From Candidatus Lachnoclostridium avicola (GTDB taxonomy: Bacteria > Bacillota > Clostridia > Lachnospirales > Lachnospiraceae): a stretch of 64,000 bases of DNA. Location of the stretch: the NCBI GenBank assembly GCA_019114465.1, contig DXFM01000048.1, positions 1 to 64,000 of the forward strand, read 5' to 3'. The notes under the pieces were generated by a model. That model did not search any database, had not been told where the DNA came from, and saw nothing but the letters and a program-made list of their open reading frames with translations. The position numbers were made by a program, and so were the translations under genes. Positions 53,446 to 64,000 of the stretch are shown here, piece by piece (the stretch's first letter is position 1; each line of letters begins with the position of its first letter).

Positions 53446-55845
53446 ATGAGCTGGCTGAGGCGAAATGCAAAAAAACTGGTCATACCGCTGATCGGGATTC
53501 TGATCTTTCTGATGACTTACCTGATGAGAGTGACCTATTCTGCCTACCTGGACGTGGTGAGAGAGGAGCGGCAGGAAAATCTTCTGCTGATCTCCCGGGC
53601 AGTCTCCCGCAATCTCCAGAATTTTTTTGCCGAGCAGATTCAGAAGGTGGATATCCTGACCCGGACTCCCGGTTTTCAGAGGGGTTTTGAGACTTACTAT
53701 GAAAACGGGGATGACAGGGGGATGAAGGAGTACATTTTTTCCTATATGCAGTCCCATCAGCAGGGACTGGCCGGCATCTATGTGCTGGACCGGGTGGGCG
53801 AGCCGGTATTCCACTACGACCAGTACCCTTTTGTGGGAATCTTAAACGGTATTGATCTGGACCTTAAGCAGTATGCCGACGGGAACAGGAGCGGGATCGG
53901 TGAGCTGGTGGGGCTTCTGGACGGACAGTACGGAGTGACCCTGGCCAACAATATTTACGATGGAAACGGGTATCTGGGAACGGTGGTCTGCGTGCTGGAT
54001 ATGGGAGAGATTTCCCGCCAGTATGTGGAGATACTCAGCCCGGAAAACGGCGGATATATTGCGGTGAAGGATGAAAACGGGACGGTGATCCTCCACCCGG
54101 ATGAGCGGATGGTGAGATTTAACTACAAACGGGATCTGGAAGGATTTGACCAGTATGCCAGATACGATTCCCTCCGCCGGATGCTGGAACAGCAGTACAG
54201 CGAGGAAGAGGGAAGCAGTGTGTATGTGGAGTACACCAACAATATTATGCCGCCGGTTCAGGTGATGGCCTCGTTTTCCAGAATGAATCTGAACGGGATT
54301 TCCTGGTATGTCTCCGCGGTGATGCCCTATCGCGCGGCCATGCAGACGGAGACCTCCGGGATGCGCCATCTGGGACTGCTGGCGGTGGTGATCTGCGCAC
54401 TGATTCTGACAGGCGGAGCCATTATTTACCATCAGCGGAGAGAACGGCAGAAGCTGAAGCTGGAGACCAGATACCTGCGGGATATGAATCGAACCCTGGA
54501 AGAGCTGCACCAGAGTCAGGAACAGGCCCGCCACTATCAGAAACTGACCACCATCGGCATGCTGGCCGGAGGAATTGTCCATGAGTTTAACAATCTGCTC
54601 ACCCCGGTCATCGGATATTCGGAATTTCTGATGGAGCAGCTGGGGAAAGACAATGAATATTACGGGGACATGGAGGAGATCTACAAGGCGGGGATGAGAG
54701 GAAAAGAGATTGTGGAGCAGATCCTTCCTTTCAGCAGAAAGGAGATGGAAGCCGGTCTGTTTTCCCCCGTGAGTATCGATACGGTGGCGGAGGAGGCTCT
54801 GCGGGCGGTGGAGCTGCTCAAGCCGTCCAATGTGCAGATCTGCAGAGAGCTGAACGCTTCTGGAGTCAATGTATACGGAAATGCCACCCAGATCTACCAG
54901 GTGCTTCTGAACCTGTACTCCAACGGCTGTCAGGCCATGGAGAAGGACGGCGGAATTCTGACGGTGGAGAGCCGAAGCATTCCCGGAAGCGAGATCCCGG
55001 AGGCGTACCGGGAGGCGGCGGATATGGACTATGCGGAGATCACCATCTCCGATACGGGCTGCGGCATGGGAAAAGAGATGCTGAAACAGATCTTCGACCC
55101 GTTTTTTACCACCAAGCAGAAGGGAACCGGGCTGGGCCTTTCTGTGGTGAAAAATATTATGGTCAACCACGGAGGTTTTATTCTGGCGGACAGCCAGGAG
55201 GGAAAGGGAAGCCGGTTTCGTCTGTATTTTCCGGCCACCCGGCTGTCTGCAGCTGAAATGGAGCCGGGCCGGGAGGAAAAGGGCGCAGGCGGAAGGGCCG
55301 CGGTCCTCCTGGTGGATGATGACGAGCAGGTGGTCAAGTACTTAAAGAGGAGGCTGCGGCTGCGGGGCTATCAGACGGAAGCGTATACCGATGCCCAGAA
55401 GGCCATGGAAGTTTTGTGCGGAGGAGAGGGAAGCTGGCAGTTTCTGATCGTGGACGATACGATGCCAAAATACAGGGGGACAGTTCTGGCGAGAAAAGCC
55501 AAACAGAGGAGCGGGCTGAAGGTGATCCTGCTCACCGGCCTGGTGGGACAGGATACGGTGCTGATGAAGGAGCAGGGAATTGTGGATGAATTTCTGCTCA
55601 AGCCGGTCCGGTTTAAGGAACTGCTGGACACAATGGAACGGATGACGAAACAGAGGGAAGGGAGAGAGAATGGTTGGGAAGGTTTATGCGAAGAGGAGAA
55701 GGGCACTGCTGATTATGGCTGTGGCTCTCATGGCGGCGTTTCTGATGAGCTGCACTGTGAAAGAGACGGAAACAATGGGAACCAGCGGCTACCCGAAGGA
55801 AGCGGTGGAGATGATTGCCCCGGCAGGCCCGGGAAGCGGTTTTGA
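53446..55845 (+). CDS. Hybrid sensor histidine kinase with C-terminal receiver
   Basis: The 799-residue protein starts at ATG 53446, 8 nt after AAGGAGG. It has a membrane helix (about 13-30), an extracellular sensor domain (about 35-300, PAS/Cache-like), and a second helix (about 307-330). The histidine-kinase core has H379 in GGIVHEFNN, ATP lid DTGCGMGKEM, and KGTGLGLSVVKNIM. A receiver domain follows (AVLLVDDDEQ, Asp670 in IVDDTMPK, LLKPVRF). After the receiver the frame runs 59 codons into the next gene, a Gly-rich tail with no domain look. It probably senses a substrate of the transport system and signals to the receiver or a response regulator. Confidence 0.9.
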   Translation: MSWLRRNAKKLVIPLIGILIFLMTYLMRVTYSAYLDVVREERQENLLLISRAVSRNLQNFFAEQIQKVDILTRTPGFQRGFETYYENGDDRGMKEYIFSYMQSHQQGLAGIYVLDRVGEPVFHYDQYPFVGILNGIDLDLKQYADGNRSGIGELVGLLDGQYGVTLANNIYDGNGYLGTVVCVLDMGEISRQYVEILSPENGGYIAVKDENGTVILHPDERMVRFNYKRDLEGFDQYARYDSLRRMLEQQYSEEEGSSVYVEYTNNIMPPVQVMASFSRMNLNGISWYVSAVMPYRAAMQTETSGMRHLGLLAVVICALILTGGAIIYHQRRERQKLKLETRYLRDMNRTLEELHQSQEQARHYQKLTTIGMLAGGIVHEFNNLLTPVIGYSEFLMEQLGKDNEYYGDMEEIYKAGMRGKEIVEQILPFSRKEMEAGLFSPVSIDTVAEEALRAVELLKPSNVQICRELNASGVNVYGNATQIYQVLLNLYSNGCQAMEKDGGILTVESRSIPGSEIPEAYREAADMDYAEITISDTGCGMGKEMLKQIFDPFFTTKQKGTGLGLSVVKNIMVNHGGFILADSQEGKGSRFRLYFPATRLSAAEMEPGREEKGAGGRAAVLLVDDDEQVVKYLKRRLRLRGYQTEAYTDAQKAMEVLCGGEGSWQFLIVDDTMPKYRGTVLARKAKQRSGLKVILLTGLVGQDTVLMKEQGIVDEFLLKPVRFKELLDTMERMTKQREGRENGWEGLCEEEKGTADYGCGSHGGVSDELHCERDGNNGNQRLPEGSGGDDCPGRPGKRF

Positions 55846-56710
55846 TTTGACAATCCGGGCGGTGTCCCAGTGCCTGATCGGCACCAGCCTGGTGCTGGTG
55901 CCTCTCCCGGTAACCAATAAGCCGGGAAAGGGCGGGAGCGCGGCGCTGGAATATTTGGCGGGAAAGCGGGGAGAGGACAACGTGCTGTCCATATTTTCTC
56001 CGCCCATCTGTCTGATACACCTAAATGGGACTACCTCTTACAATTATCGGGAGAATACCACCCCTGTGGCGAAGCTGCTGGTGGATTACGGCTGCTTTGC
56101 GGTGAGAAGTGATTCCCCTTATCGGAGTATCCTGGATGTGATGGAGGCTCTGAAAAAGGATCCGGGGAGCCTGAAGATCGGCGGTACCTCGTCGGTCTGG
56201 TCCATGGATCACGTGCAGTTTTTGGAGGTAGCCAGGGCGGCGGGAGTCACCGGGCTGGATCAGATTGTCTATGAGGGCTATGAAAACGGGGGAGCGGTGT
56301 CCAGCCTTATGGGAGGCCGCATTGATGTGCTCTCCGCCGGTGCCAGCGATGTGATGGGGCTGATGGAGAGCGGGGATCTGCGGGTTCTGGCGGTGACGGC
56401 GGATAAACGTCTGGAAAACCGGCTGATGGCAGAGATTCCCACCTGCATGGAGGAGGGAATCGACGTGGAATTTTCCAACTGGAGAGGATTGTTCGGGCCG
56501 GCGGATATGCCCGACTATGCTCTGGATTACTGGGAGACAACGCTGAGGGAGATGGCGGAGACGGAGATGTGGAAGGATACCTGCAGCCGTTATGGATGGA
56601 AGGAAGATTTTCAGGGGCATGAAGAATTTGAAAAATTCCTGGATGAGATGAATGAGGATTACCGGGAACTGCTGGAGGAAGTCAGAGGACTGGAGCCCGC
56701 AGTTCCGTAG
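55670..56710 (+). CDS. Second TctC-like binding lipoprotein
   Basis: The 346-residue precursor has a basic start (KRRR), a hydrophobic stretch and the lipobox LMSC. The mature part is TctC/Bug-like: IAPAGPGSGFDLTIRAV, PVTNKPGKGGSAALEYLAG, GTSSVWSMDHVQFLEVARAAG, YEGYENGGAVSSLMGGRIDV, and a C-terminal WRGLFGPADMP. It begins inside the kinase gene, overlapping it by 176 bp in another frame. GGGAGAGAGA precedes the ATG. The close link to the kinase suggests it presents ligand to the sensor domain rather than to the permease, as proposed for BctC/BctE in Bordetella (inference). Confidence 0.88.
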   Translation: MVGKVYAKRRRALLIMAVALMAAFLMSCTVKETETMGTSGYPKEAVEMIAPAGPGSGFDLTIRAVSQCLIGTSLVLVPLPVTNKPGKGGSAALEYLAGKRGEDNVLSIFSPPICLIHLNGTTSYNYRENTTPVAKLLVDYGCFAVRSDSPYRSILDVMEALKKDPGSLKIGGTSSVWSMDHVQFLEVARAAGVTGLDQIVYEGYENGGAVSSLMGGRIDVLSAGASDVMGLMESGDLRVLAVTADKRLENRLMAEIPTCMEEGIDVEFSNWRGLFGPADMPDYALDYWETTLREMAETEMWKDTCSRYGWKEDFQGHEEFEKFLDEMNEDYRELLEEVRGLEPAVP

Positions 56711-56713
56711 GAA

Positions 56714-56749
56714 AGGGCCGGCGCGGAAGGCAGTTCCGCTGCCGGCCCT
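56714..56749 (+). other. Hairpin after the second TctC-like gene
   Basis: AGGGCCGGC and GCCGGCCCT form a perfect 9-bp stem. No T-run follows, so it is not a standard terminator. Confidence 0.5.
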
Positions 56750-56796
56750 GATTGCGTGCAGTCCCCCGGCGCCGGCGAACCCCGGCACTTTTTGCA

Positions 56797-56825
56797 TTGA
56801 TGGAATCCGCCCGGTGTGATAAGAT
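56797..56825 (+). promoter_or_regulatory. Putative promoter of dnaE
   Basis: TTGATG, a 17-bp spacer and TAAGAT lie about 46 bp upstream of dnaE. Confidence 0.4.
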
Positions 56826-56870
56826 GAATGTAAATGACTGACGGAAACAGGAACGGAAGGGAGAGGGACG

Positions 56871-60353
<3,483 letters not shown>

Positions 60354-60404
60354 AATAACTTTTGATCAATGTATATAAATAAGAACAATATGGAGGGATT
60401 GGCT

Positions 60405-61379
60405 ATGGCGAAAGAAGTGAAAACGATTGGTGTATTGACAAGCGGCGGTGATGCACCGGGCATGAATGCAGCAATCCGGGCAGTAGTCAGAACCGCGATT
60501 CATAAAGGGTTAAAGGTTAAGGGAATCATGAGAGGCTACGCCGGCCTGCTTCAGGAAGAGATTGTGGACATGGACGGTTTGAGTGTGGCAGACATCATCA
60601 ACCGCGGCGGCACCATTCTGTATACGGCAAGATGCCAGGAGTTCACCACTCCCGAGGGCCAGCAGAAGGGCGCGGAGATCTGCCGGAAGCACGGCATTGA
60701 CGGAATCGTTGTCATCGGCGGCGACGGATCTTTCCAGGGAGCCGGAAAACTCTCTGCCCTGGGCATCAACACCATCGGACTTCCGGGCACCATTGACCTG
60801 GACATCGCATGTACGGACTACACCATCGGCTTTGACACGGCTGTGAATACGGCCATGGAAGCCATCGACCGGATCCGCGACACTTCCACCTCCCATGAGC
60901 GCTGCAGCATCGTAGAGGTTATGGGCCGCAACGCCGGATATATCGCTCTCTGGTGCGGAATCGCCAACGGAGCGGAGGACATCCTGCTTCCGGAGAAATA
61001 CAACGGAGATGAGCAGGAGCTGATCAACCGGATCATCGACAACCGCAAGAGAGGCAAGAAGCATCATATTATTGTCAACGCAGAGGGAATCGGACATTCC
61101 GCATCCATGGCAAAGAGAATTGAGGCGGCCACTGGCATTGAGACGAGAGCCACCATCCTGGGCCATATGCAGAGAGGCGGCACCCCCACCTGCAAGGACA
61201 GAATGTACGCATCCATCATGGGCGCCAAGGCCGTAGACCTTCTGGCCGAGGGCAAGAGCAACCGCGTGGTAGCCTACAAGGGCGGTGCCTTCGTAGACTT
61301 CGACATCCAGGAGGCTCTGGCTATGACCAAGCATATCCCGGAGGACGAGTACGAGATCAGCAAGATCCTGGTAAGATAA
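60405..61379 (+). CDS. pfkA: ATP-dependent 6-phosphofructokinase
   Basis: PfkA commits fructose 6-phosphate to glycolysis. The 324-residue protein starts at ATG 60405, behind GGAGGGATTGGCT. It has VLTSGGDAPGMNAAIRA, GGDGSFQGA (Gly at the position that is Asp in PPi-dependent enzymes, so ATP-dependent), and the catalytic PGTIDLDIACTDYTIGFDTAV. The usual motif is TIDND; the Leu at the third position is as I remember in Lachnospiraceae. HHIIVNAEG and RGGTP segments follow. A strong terminator ends the gene. Confidence 0.96.
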   Translation: MAKEVKTIGVLTSGGDAPGMNAAIRAVVRTAIHKGLKVKGIMRGYAGLLQEEIVDMDGLSVADIINRGGTILYTARCQEFTTPEGQQKGAEICRKHGIDGIVVIGGDGSFQGAGKLSALGINTIGLPGTIDLDIACTDYTIGFDTAVNTAMEAIDRIRDTSTSHERCSIVEVMGRNAGYIALWCGIANGAEDILLPEKYNGDEQELINRIIDNRKRGKKHHIIVNAEGIGHSASMAKRIEAATGIETRATILGHMQRGGTPTCKDRMYASIMGAKAVDLLAEGKSNRVVAYKGGAFVDFDIQEALAMTKHIPEDEYEISKILVR

Positions 61380-61406
61380 TAAAACTGGCAGATACAGAAA
61401 CCAGAC

Positions 61407-61455
61407 CAGCGCCTTTCCCGGCGGATAACGCCCGGGAAAGGCGCTGCTTTTATTT
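61407..61455 (+). terminator. Intrinsic terminator after pfkA
   Basis: CAGCGCCTTTCCCGG and CCGGGAAAGGCGCTG form a perfect 15-bp stem. CTTTTATTT follows. Confidence 0.93.
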
Positions 61456-61504
61456 CCCAGAATTCTTTTTGTTCCCCAGAACCTCCCTCCCCCGGTTTTT
61501 TGCC

Positions 61505-61533
61505 TTGCATAATGAAATGGGGGATGGTATAAT
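61505..61533 (+). promoter_or_regulatory. Putative promoter upstream of nusB
   Basis: TTGCAT, a 17-bp spacer and a perfect TATAAT. It would give a leader of roughly 400 nt containing the palindrome, the tandem repeats and a hairpin. Confidence 0.5.
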
Positions 61534-61557
61534 GTCCACGTTGGCAATGAGCAGTGC

Positions 61558-61622
61558 GCCGGAAGGCGGAACCCAGGCGGCGTTGTGCTCGCACAAAAGC
61601 AGCCTGGGTTCCGCCTTCCGGC
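61558..61622. repeat. Perfect 21-bp inverted repeat with nested stem
   Basis: The arms 61558-61578 (GCCGGAAGGCGGAACCCAGGC) and 61602-61622 are exact reverse complements. The loop contains TTGTGC-TC-GCACAA, another perfect stem. It looks like an extragenic palindromic element. Confidence 0.85.
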
Positions 61623-61686
61623 ATAGGGCGAAGCCCGTGAGTGAGGGTGAGCGAAGCGAACCCGAACCCCCGGCCGGCCGCAACCT

Positions 61687-61800
61687 GCCGGCAAGGCCCC
61701 GCCAAAGCCGGCCCGCCAGTATCCGCCGGCGAGGCCCCGCCAAAGCCGTCCGGCCAGCATTCGCCGGCGAGGCCCCGCCAAAGCCGCCCCCCGGCTCCGC
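61687..61800. repeat. 38-bp tandem repeat, three copies
   Basis: GCCGGCGAGGCCCCGCCAAA and 18 further bases recur at a 38-bp period (61687, 61725, 61763), with variation mainly in the second half of the unit. The stretch is GC-rich and lies in the nusB leader. No plausible gene is present from 61456 to 61939. Confidence 0.85.
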
Positions 61801-61827
61801 TGCCATATCCAATGCAGAAAAAGACCG

Positions 61828-61875
61828 AATGTAAATCTCCGCCCACTCCGCGCAGACTTACATTTGCCCTTTTTC
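61828..61875 (+). terminator. Attenuator-like hairpin before nusB
   Basis: AATGTAAATCT and AGACTTACATT pair (one mismatch) around a C-rich loop. TGCCCTTTTT follows. It lies between the putative promoter and nusB. Confidence 0.4.
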
Positions 61876-61939
61876 ACTCCGCAGTGCCCCAGGGCATTCT
61901 GCGGATTTCACAGCAACACAACACTCAGGAGGAGAGAAT

Positions 61940-62383
61940 ATGACCAGAAGAGAACTGCGGGAGCACTGCTTCAAGATGCTTTTCAGTGCCAATTTTTATG
62001 ATACGGAAGAGGCAGAGCAGCAGCTGGACCGTTATTTTGACGCTCCCGAGGAGGACGAGATGGACCCGGACGGAAAGACGGAGGTGGTTCATCAGGTCGG
62101 TCTCAGGGAGGAAGATAAAGAATATCTCCACAATCGTGTGGAGCACATTATAGAGAGCATTCCGGAGCTGGACGCCAGACTGAACCAGGTGGCGGAAGGC
62201 TGGAAGACCAGGCGTATGGGCAAGGTGGAGCTGACGATTCTCCGCCTGGCGCTCTATGAGATGAAGCTTGACGACACCATCCCGGAGAAGGTGGCGATCA
62301 ATGAGGCGGTGGAGCTTGCCAAGAAGTACGGCGGCAATGACTCCCCGGCATTTGTGAACGGAATACTGGCAAAGCTGGTGTAG
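61940..62383 (+). CDS. nusB: Transcription antitermination factor NusB
   Basis: NusB binds boxA RNA with S10 and supports rRNA antitermination. The 147-residue protein begins MTRRELREHCFKMLF, the family start, and ends with the conserved MGKVELTILRLALYEM, VAINEAVELAKKYGG, and FVNGILAKL. The start follows CAGGAGGAGAGAAT. It is first in nusB-xseA-xseB-ispA, with xseA 3 bp downstream. Confidence 0.95.
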   Translation: MTRRELREHCFKMLFSANFYDTEEAEQQLDRYFDAPEEDEMDPDGKTEVVHQVGLREEDKEYLHNRVEHIIESIPELDARLNQVAEGWKTRRMGKVELTILRLALYEMKLDDTIPEKVAINEAVELAKKYGGNDSPAFVNGILAKLV

Positions 62384-62386
62384 TCT

Positions 62387-63610
62387 ATGGCCAGCGTGTA
62401 TTCTGTATCCCAGGTGAACGCTTACATTAAAAATATGTTTCTGCAGGATTTCGCCCTCAGCCGCATTTCCGTGAGGGGTGAGGTTTCCAACTGCAAATAT
62501 CACACATCAGGACACATCTATTTCACCCTAAAAGACGGAAACAGCGCCATTTCCGCCGTCATGTTCGCAGGCAGCCGGAGCGGCCTCTCCTTTAAGCTTC
62601 AGGAAGGCCAGCGGGTGGTGGCGGACGGCTCCATCGACGTGTATGAGAGAGACGGCCGCTATCAGCTGTACGCGAAAAAAATCACCCTGGACGGGACGGG
62701 AGACCTGTTTCTCCGCTTCCAGAAACTGCGGGATGAGCTGGAGGAGATGGGCATGTTTGCCCGGGAGTACAAGCAGCCCATTCCCCGCTATGCCATGACG
62801 GTGGGCATCGTCACCGCCAGCACGGGAGCGGCCATCCGGGATATTATCAACATCGCCAGGCGGCGCAATCCCTACGTGCAGCTGGTTCTCTGCCCTGCCC
62901 AGGTGCAGGGAGAGCAAGCGAAATACAGCATTGTGAGAGGAATTGAGACTCTGGACGCACTGGGACTGGACGTGATGATCGTAGGCCGGGGAGGCGGTTC
63001 CATTGAGGATCTGTGGGCGTTTAATGAAGAAATGGTGGCGAGAGCCATTTTCAACTGCCGGACGCCGGTGATCTCGGCGGTGGGCCATGAGACGGATGTG
63101 ACCATCGCGGATTATGTGGCGGATCTGCGGGCTCCCACCCCATCTGCGGCGGCGGAGCTGGCAGTTTTTGATTACAGGCAGTTTGACGAGCAGGTGCGTT
63201 TTGGAAGAGAACGGCTGGAGCGGGCCATGGCAAGAATTCTGGAGCGGAAGAAATTTCAGACCAGAGATCTGGAGTACCGCTTAAAGCTCCGCCATCCGGA
63301 ACGCCAGCTCAATGAAAAACGGCAGTTTCTGGCGGATGCCCAGGACCGCATGGAGCAGCTGATGCAGACGAGGCTGGAGAGAAGCCGTCACCGGTTGGCT
63401 CTCATGTCCGGGCGCCTGTCCGGATTATCTCCCCTGGAAAAACTGAGCGGCGGCTACGGTTTTGTGACCGATGAGAAGGGAAAACGGCTGAAGTCCGTAG
63501 ACCAGGTGCAGGAGAAAGATCATATTTTAGTATATCTGTCAGACGGGAGTCTGACAGCCTCTGTGACGGAAAAGCGCCGGGGACAGCCCTGGACGGACAA
63601 TAAGGAATAA
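62387..63610 (+). CDS. xseA: Exodeoxyribonuclease VII large subunit
   Basis: XseA is the catalytic subunit of the single-strand-specific nuclease ExoVII. The 407-residue protein has an N-terminal OB fold (YSVSQVNAYIKNMF, VSNCKYHTSGHIYFTLKDG). The catalytic domain has VGIVTASTGAAIRDI, MIVGRGGGSIEDLWAFN, VISAVGHETDVTIADYVADLRAPTPSAAAEL (family core), and a coiled-coil C-terminus ending GYGFVTDEKG. It begins 3 bp after nusB; the ribosome site is weak, so translation may be coupled. Confidence 0.95.
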   Translation: MASVYSVSQVNAYIKNMFLQDFALSRISVRGEVSNCKYHTSGHIYFTLKDGNSAISAVMFAGSRSGLSFKLQEGQRVVADGSIDVYERDGRYQLYAKKITLDGTGDLFLRFQKLRDELEEMGMFAREYKQPIPRYAMTVGIVTASTGAAIRDIINIARRRNPYVQLVLCPAQVQGEQAKYSIVRGIETLDALGLDVMIVGRGGGSIEDLWAFNEEMVARAIFNCRTPVISAVGHETDVTIADYVADLRAPTPSAAAELAVFDYRQFDEQVRFGRERLERAMARILERKKFQTRDLEYRLKLRHPERQLNEKRQFLADAQDRMEQLMQTRLERSRHRLALMSGRLSGLSPLEKLSGGYGFVTDEKGKRLKSVDQVQEKDHILVYLSDGSLTASVTEKRRGQPWTDNKE

Positions 63611-63656
63611 CCGCCGGCTTCAGGCCGGGTTGGCATTGACAGGAGGGAAGAGAGAC

Positions 63657-63887
63657 ATGGCGCCGAGAAAGAAGGCAGAGCCGGAACAGGAAAAGGAACT
63701 GTCCATAGAGGAGACCTTTGTCCGGCTGGAAGAAGTGTTGAAGAAACTGGAGGAGGGCGAGTGCTCTCTGGAAGATTCGTTCCGCTATTACGAAGAGGGA
63801 ATGAAGCTGGTAAAATCATGCCATGATAAAATAGACCAGGTGGAAAAGCAGATTCAGGTGCTCGGAGGAGAAGGAGAAGAGGAATGA
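63657..63887 (+). CDS. xseB: Exodeoxyribonuclease VII small subunit
   Basis: XseB is the small helical partner of XseA. The 76-residue protein starts at ATG 63657, about 9 nt after AGGAGGG; the TTG at 63630 in the ORF track lacks this support. It has the XseB pattern SIEETFVRLEEVLKKLEEGECSLEDSFRYYEEGMKLV. Its stop overlaps the ispA ATG by 4 bp. Confidence 0.93.
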   Translation: MAPRKKAEPEQEKELSIEETFVRLEEVLKKLEEGECSLEDSFRYYEEGMKLVKSCHDKIDQVEKQIQVLGGEGEEE

Positions 63888-64000
63888 CAGGAGAAGAAAA
63901 GCTGGCCCAGCGGACGGCTGAAGCTGAGGCCATTGTTAAAAAATATCTTCCGCCGGCGGAGGGGTTTCAGAAGACGGTGCTGGATGCCATGGATTACAGC
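63884..64000 (+). CDS. ispA: Polyprenyl synthetase (IspA-like), 5' part only
   Basis: The first 39 codons of a gene run off the window end. The translation MTGEEKLAQRTAEAEAIVKKY and LPPAEGFQKTVLDAMDYS resembles the N-terminus of clostridial farnesyl/geranyl diphosphate synthases, just before the conserved AGGKRLRP block. The ATGA overlap with xseB and the nusB-xseA-xseB context support ispA. The catalytic Asp-rich motifs are outside the window. Confidence 0.75.
   Translation, partial: MTGEEKLAQRTAEAEAIVKKYLPPAEGFQKTVLDAMDYS

Noticed and set aside
53842-55170. 442-residue ORF on the minus strand
   Set aside because: It is antisense to a well-supported histidine kinase; no domain or ribosome site is visible.
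61687-61800. Possible CRISPR array
   Set aside because: The 38-bp units are directly contiguous with no unique spacers, and no cas genes are present.
61641-61943. 100-residue Pro/Ala/Arg-rich ORF and its minus-strand counterparts
   Set aside because: They are translations of the 38-bp tandem repeats and palindrome. There is no ribosome site, and similar ORFs occur in several frames.

Overview
The window looks like chromosomal DNA from a Lachnospiraceae-type member of the Clostridia. The evidence is the moderately high GC content, AGGAGG-type ribosome binding sites, a CIRCE element, and the gene neighbourhoods hprK/murB/rapZ/whiA/HPr-like and nusB/xseA/xseB/ispA. EFR1-type flavodoxin-ferredoxin, AzlCD and Gram-positive surface proteins also fit. 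No rRNA, CRISPR array, insertion sequence or prophage was seen. Most of it is housekeeping core with two accessory blocks.

Layout: 0.2-5.5 kb holds a cytidylate-kinase-like protein, endonuclease III, tRNA-Ala and tRNA-Val, a flavin/ferredoxin protein, an SseB-like protein, a secreted CAP-domain protein, and an Hsp20 under a CIRCE element. 5.6-14 kb holds a DUF5131 protein, thiC behind a TPP riboswitch, enolase, ahpC with an AhpF-like reductase, a DtxR/MntR-type regulator without a normal start codon, a hydrolase and an EFR1 protein. The eno and ahpC promoters share a GTTAGT-N4-ACTAAC palindrome.

14-31 kb is a three-gene surface cluster: two secreted proteins with cell-wall-binding repeats, and one 3,856-residue protein with many SpaA/Cna-B-like segments and a C-terminal membrane anchor. 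No sortase lies nearby. 30.9-31.9 kb holds a small XRE regulator and a promoter-to-terminator stretch of about 400 nt that I read as a candidate structured RNA.

31.9-49 kb holds a PflX-like radical SAM protein, AzlCD, a 58-residue small protein, ftsH, DUF362, DUF1846, an AlkD-like protein, map, a DUF4015 lipoprotein, a DUF1653 protein and uvrC. It ends with hprK, murB, rapZ, whiA and an HPr-like protein carrying Glu at position 15 (Crh-like).

49-56.7 kb is a tripartite tricarboxylate transporter (tctCBA) flanked by an OmpR-type regulator and a hybrid histidine kinase. The kinase gene overlaps a second TctC-like binding protein by 176 nt, which suggests a substrate-sensing module. 56.8-64 kb returns to core genes: dnaE, pfkA, a repeat-rich intergenic region, nusB, xseA, xseB and the start of ispA, which runs off the window.
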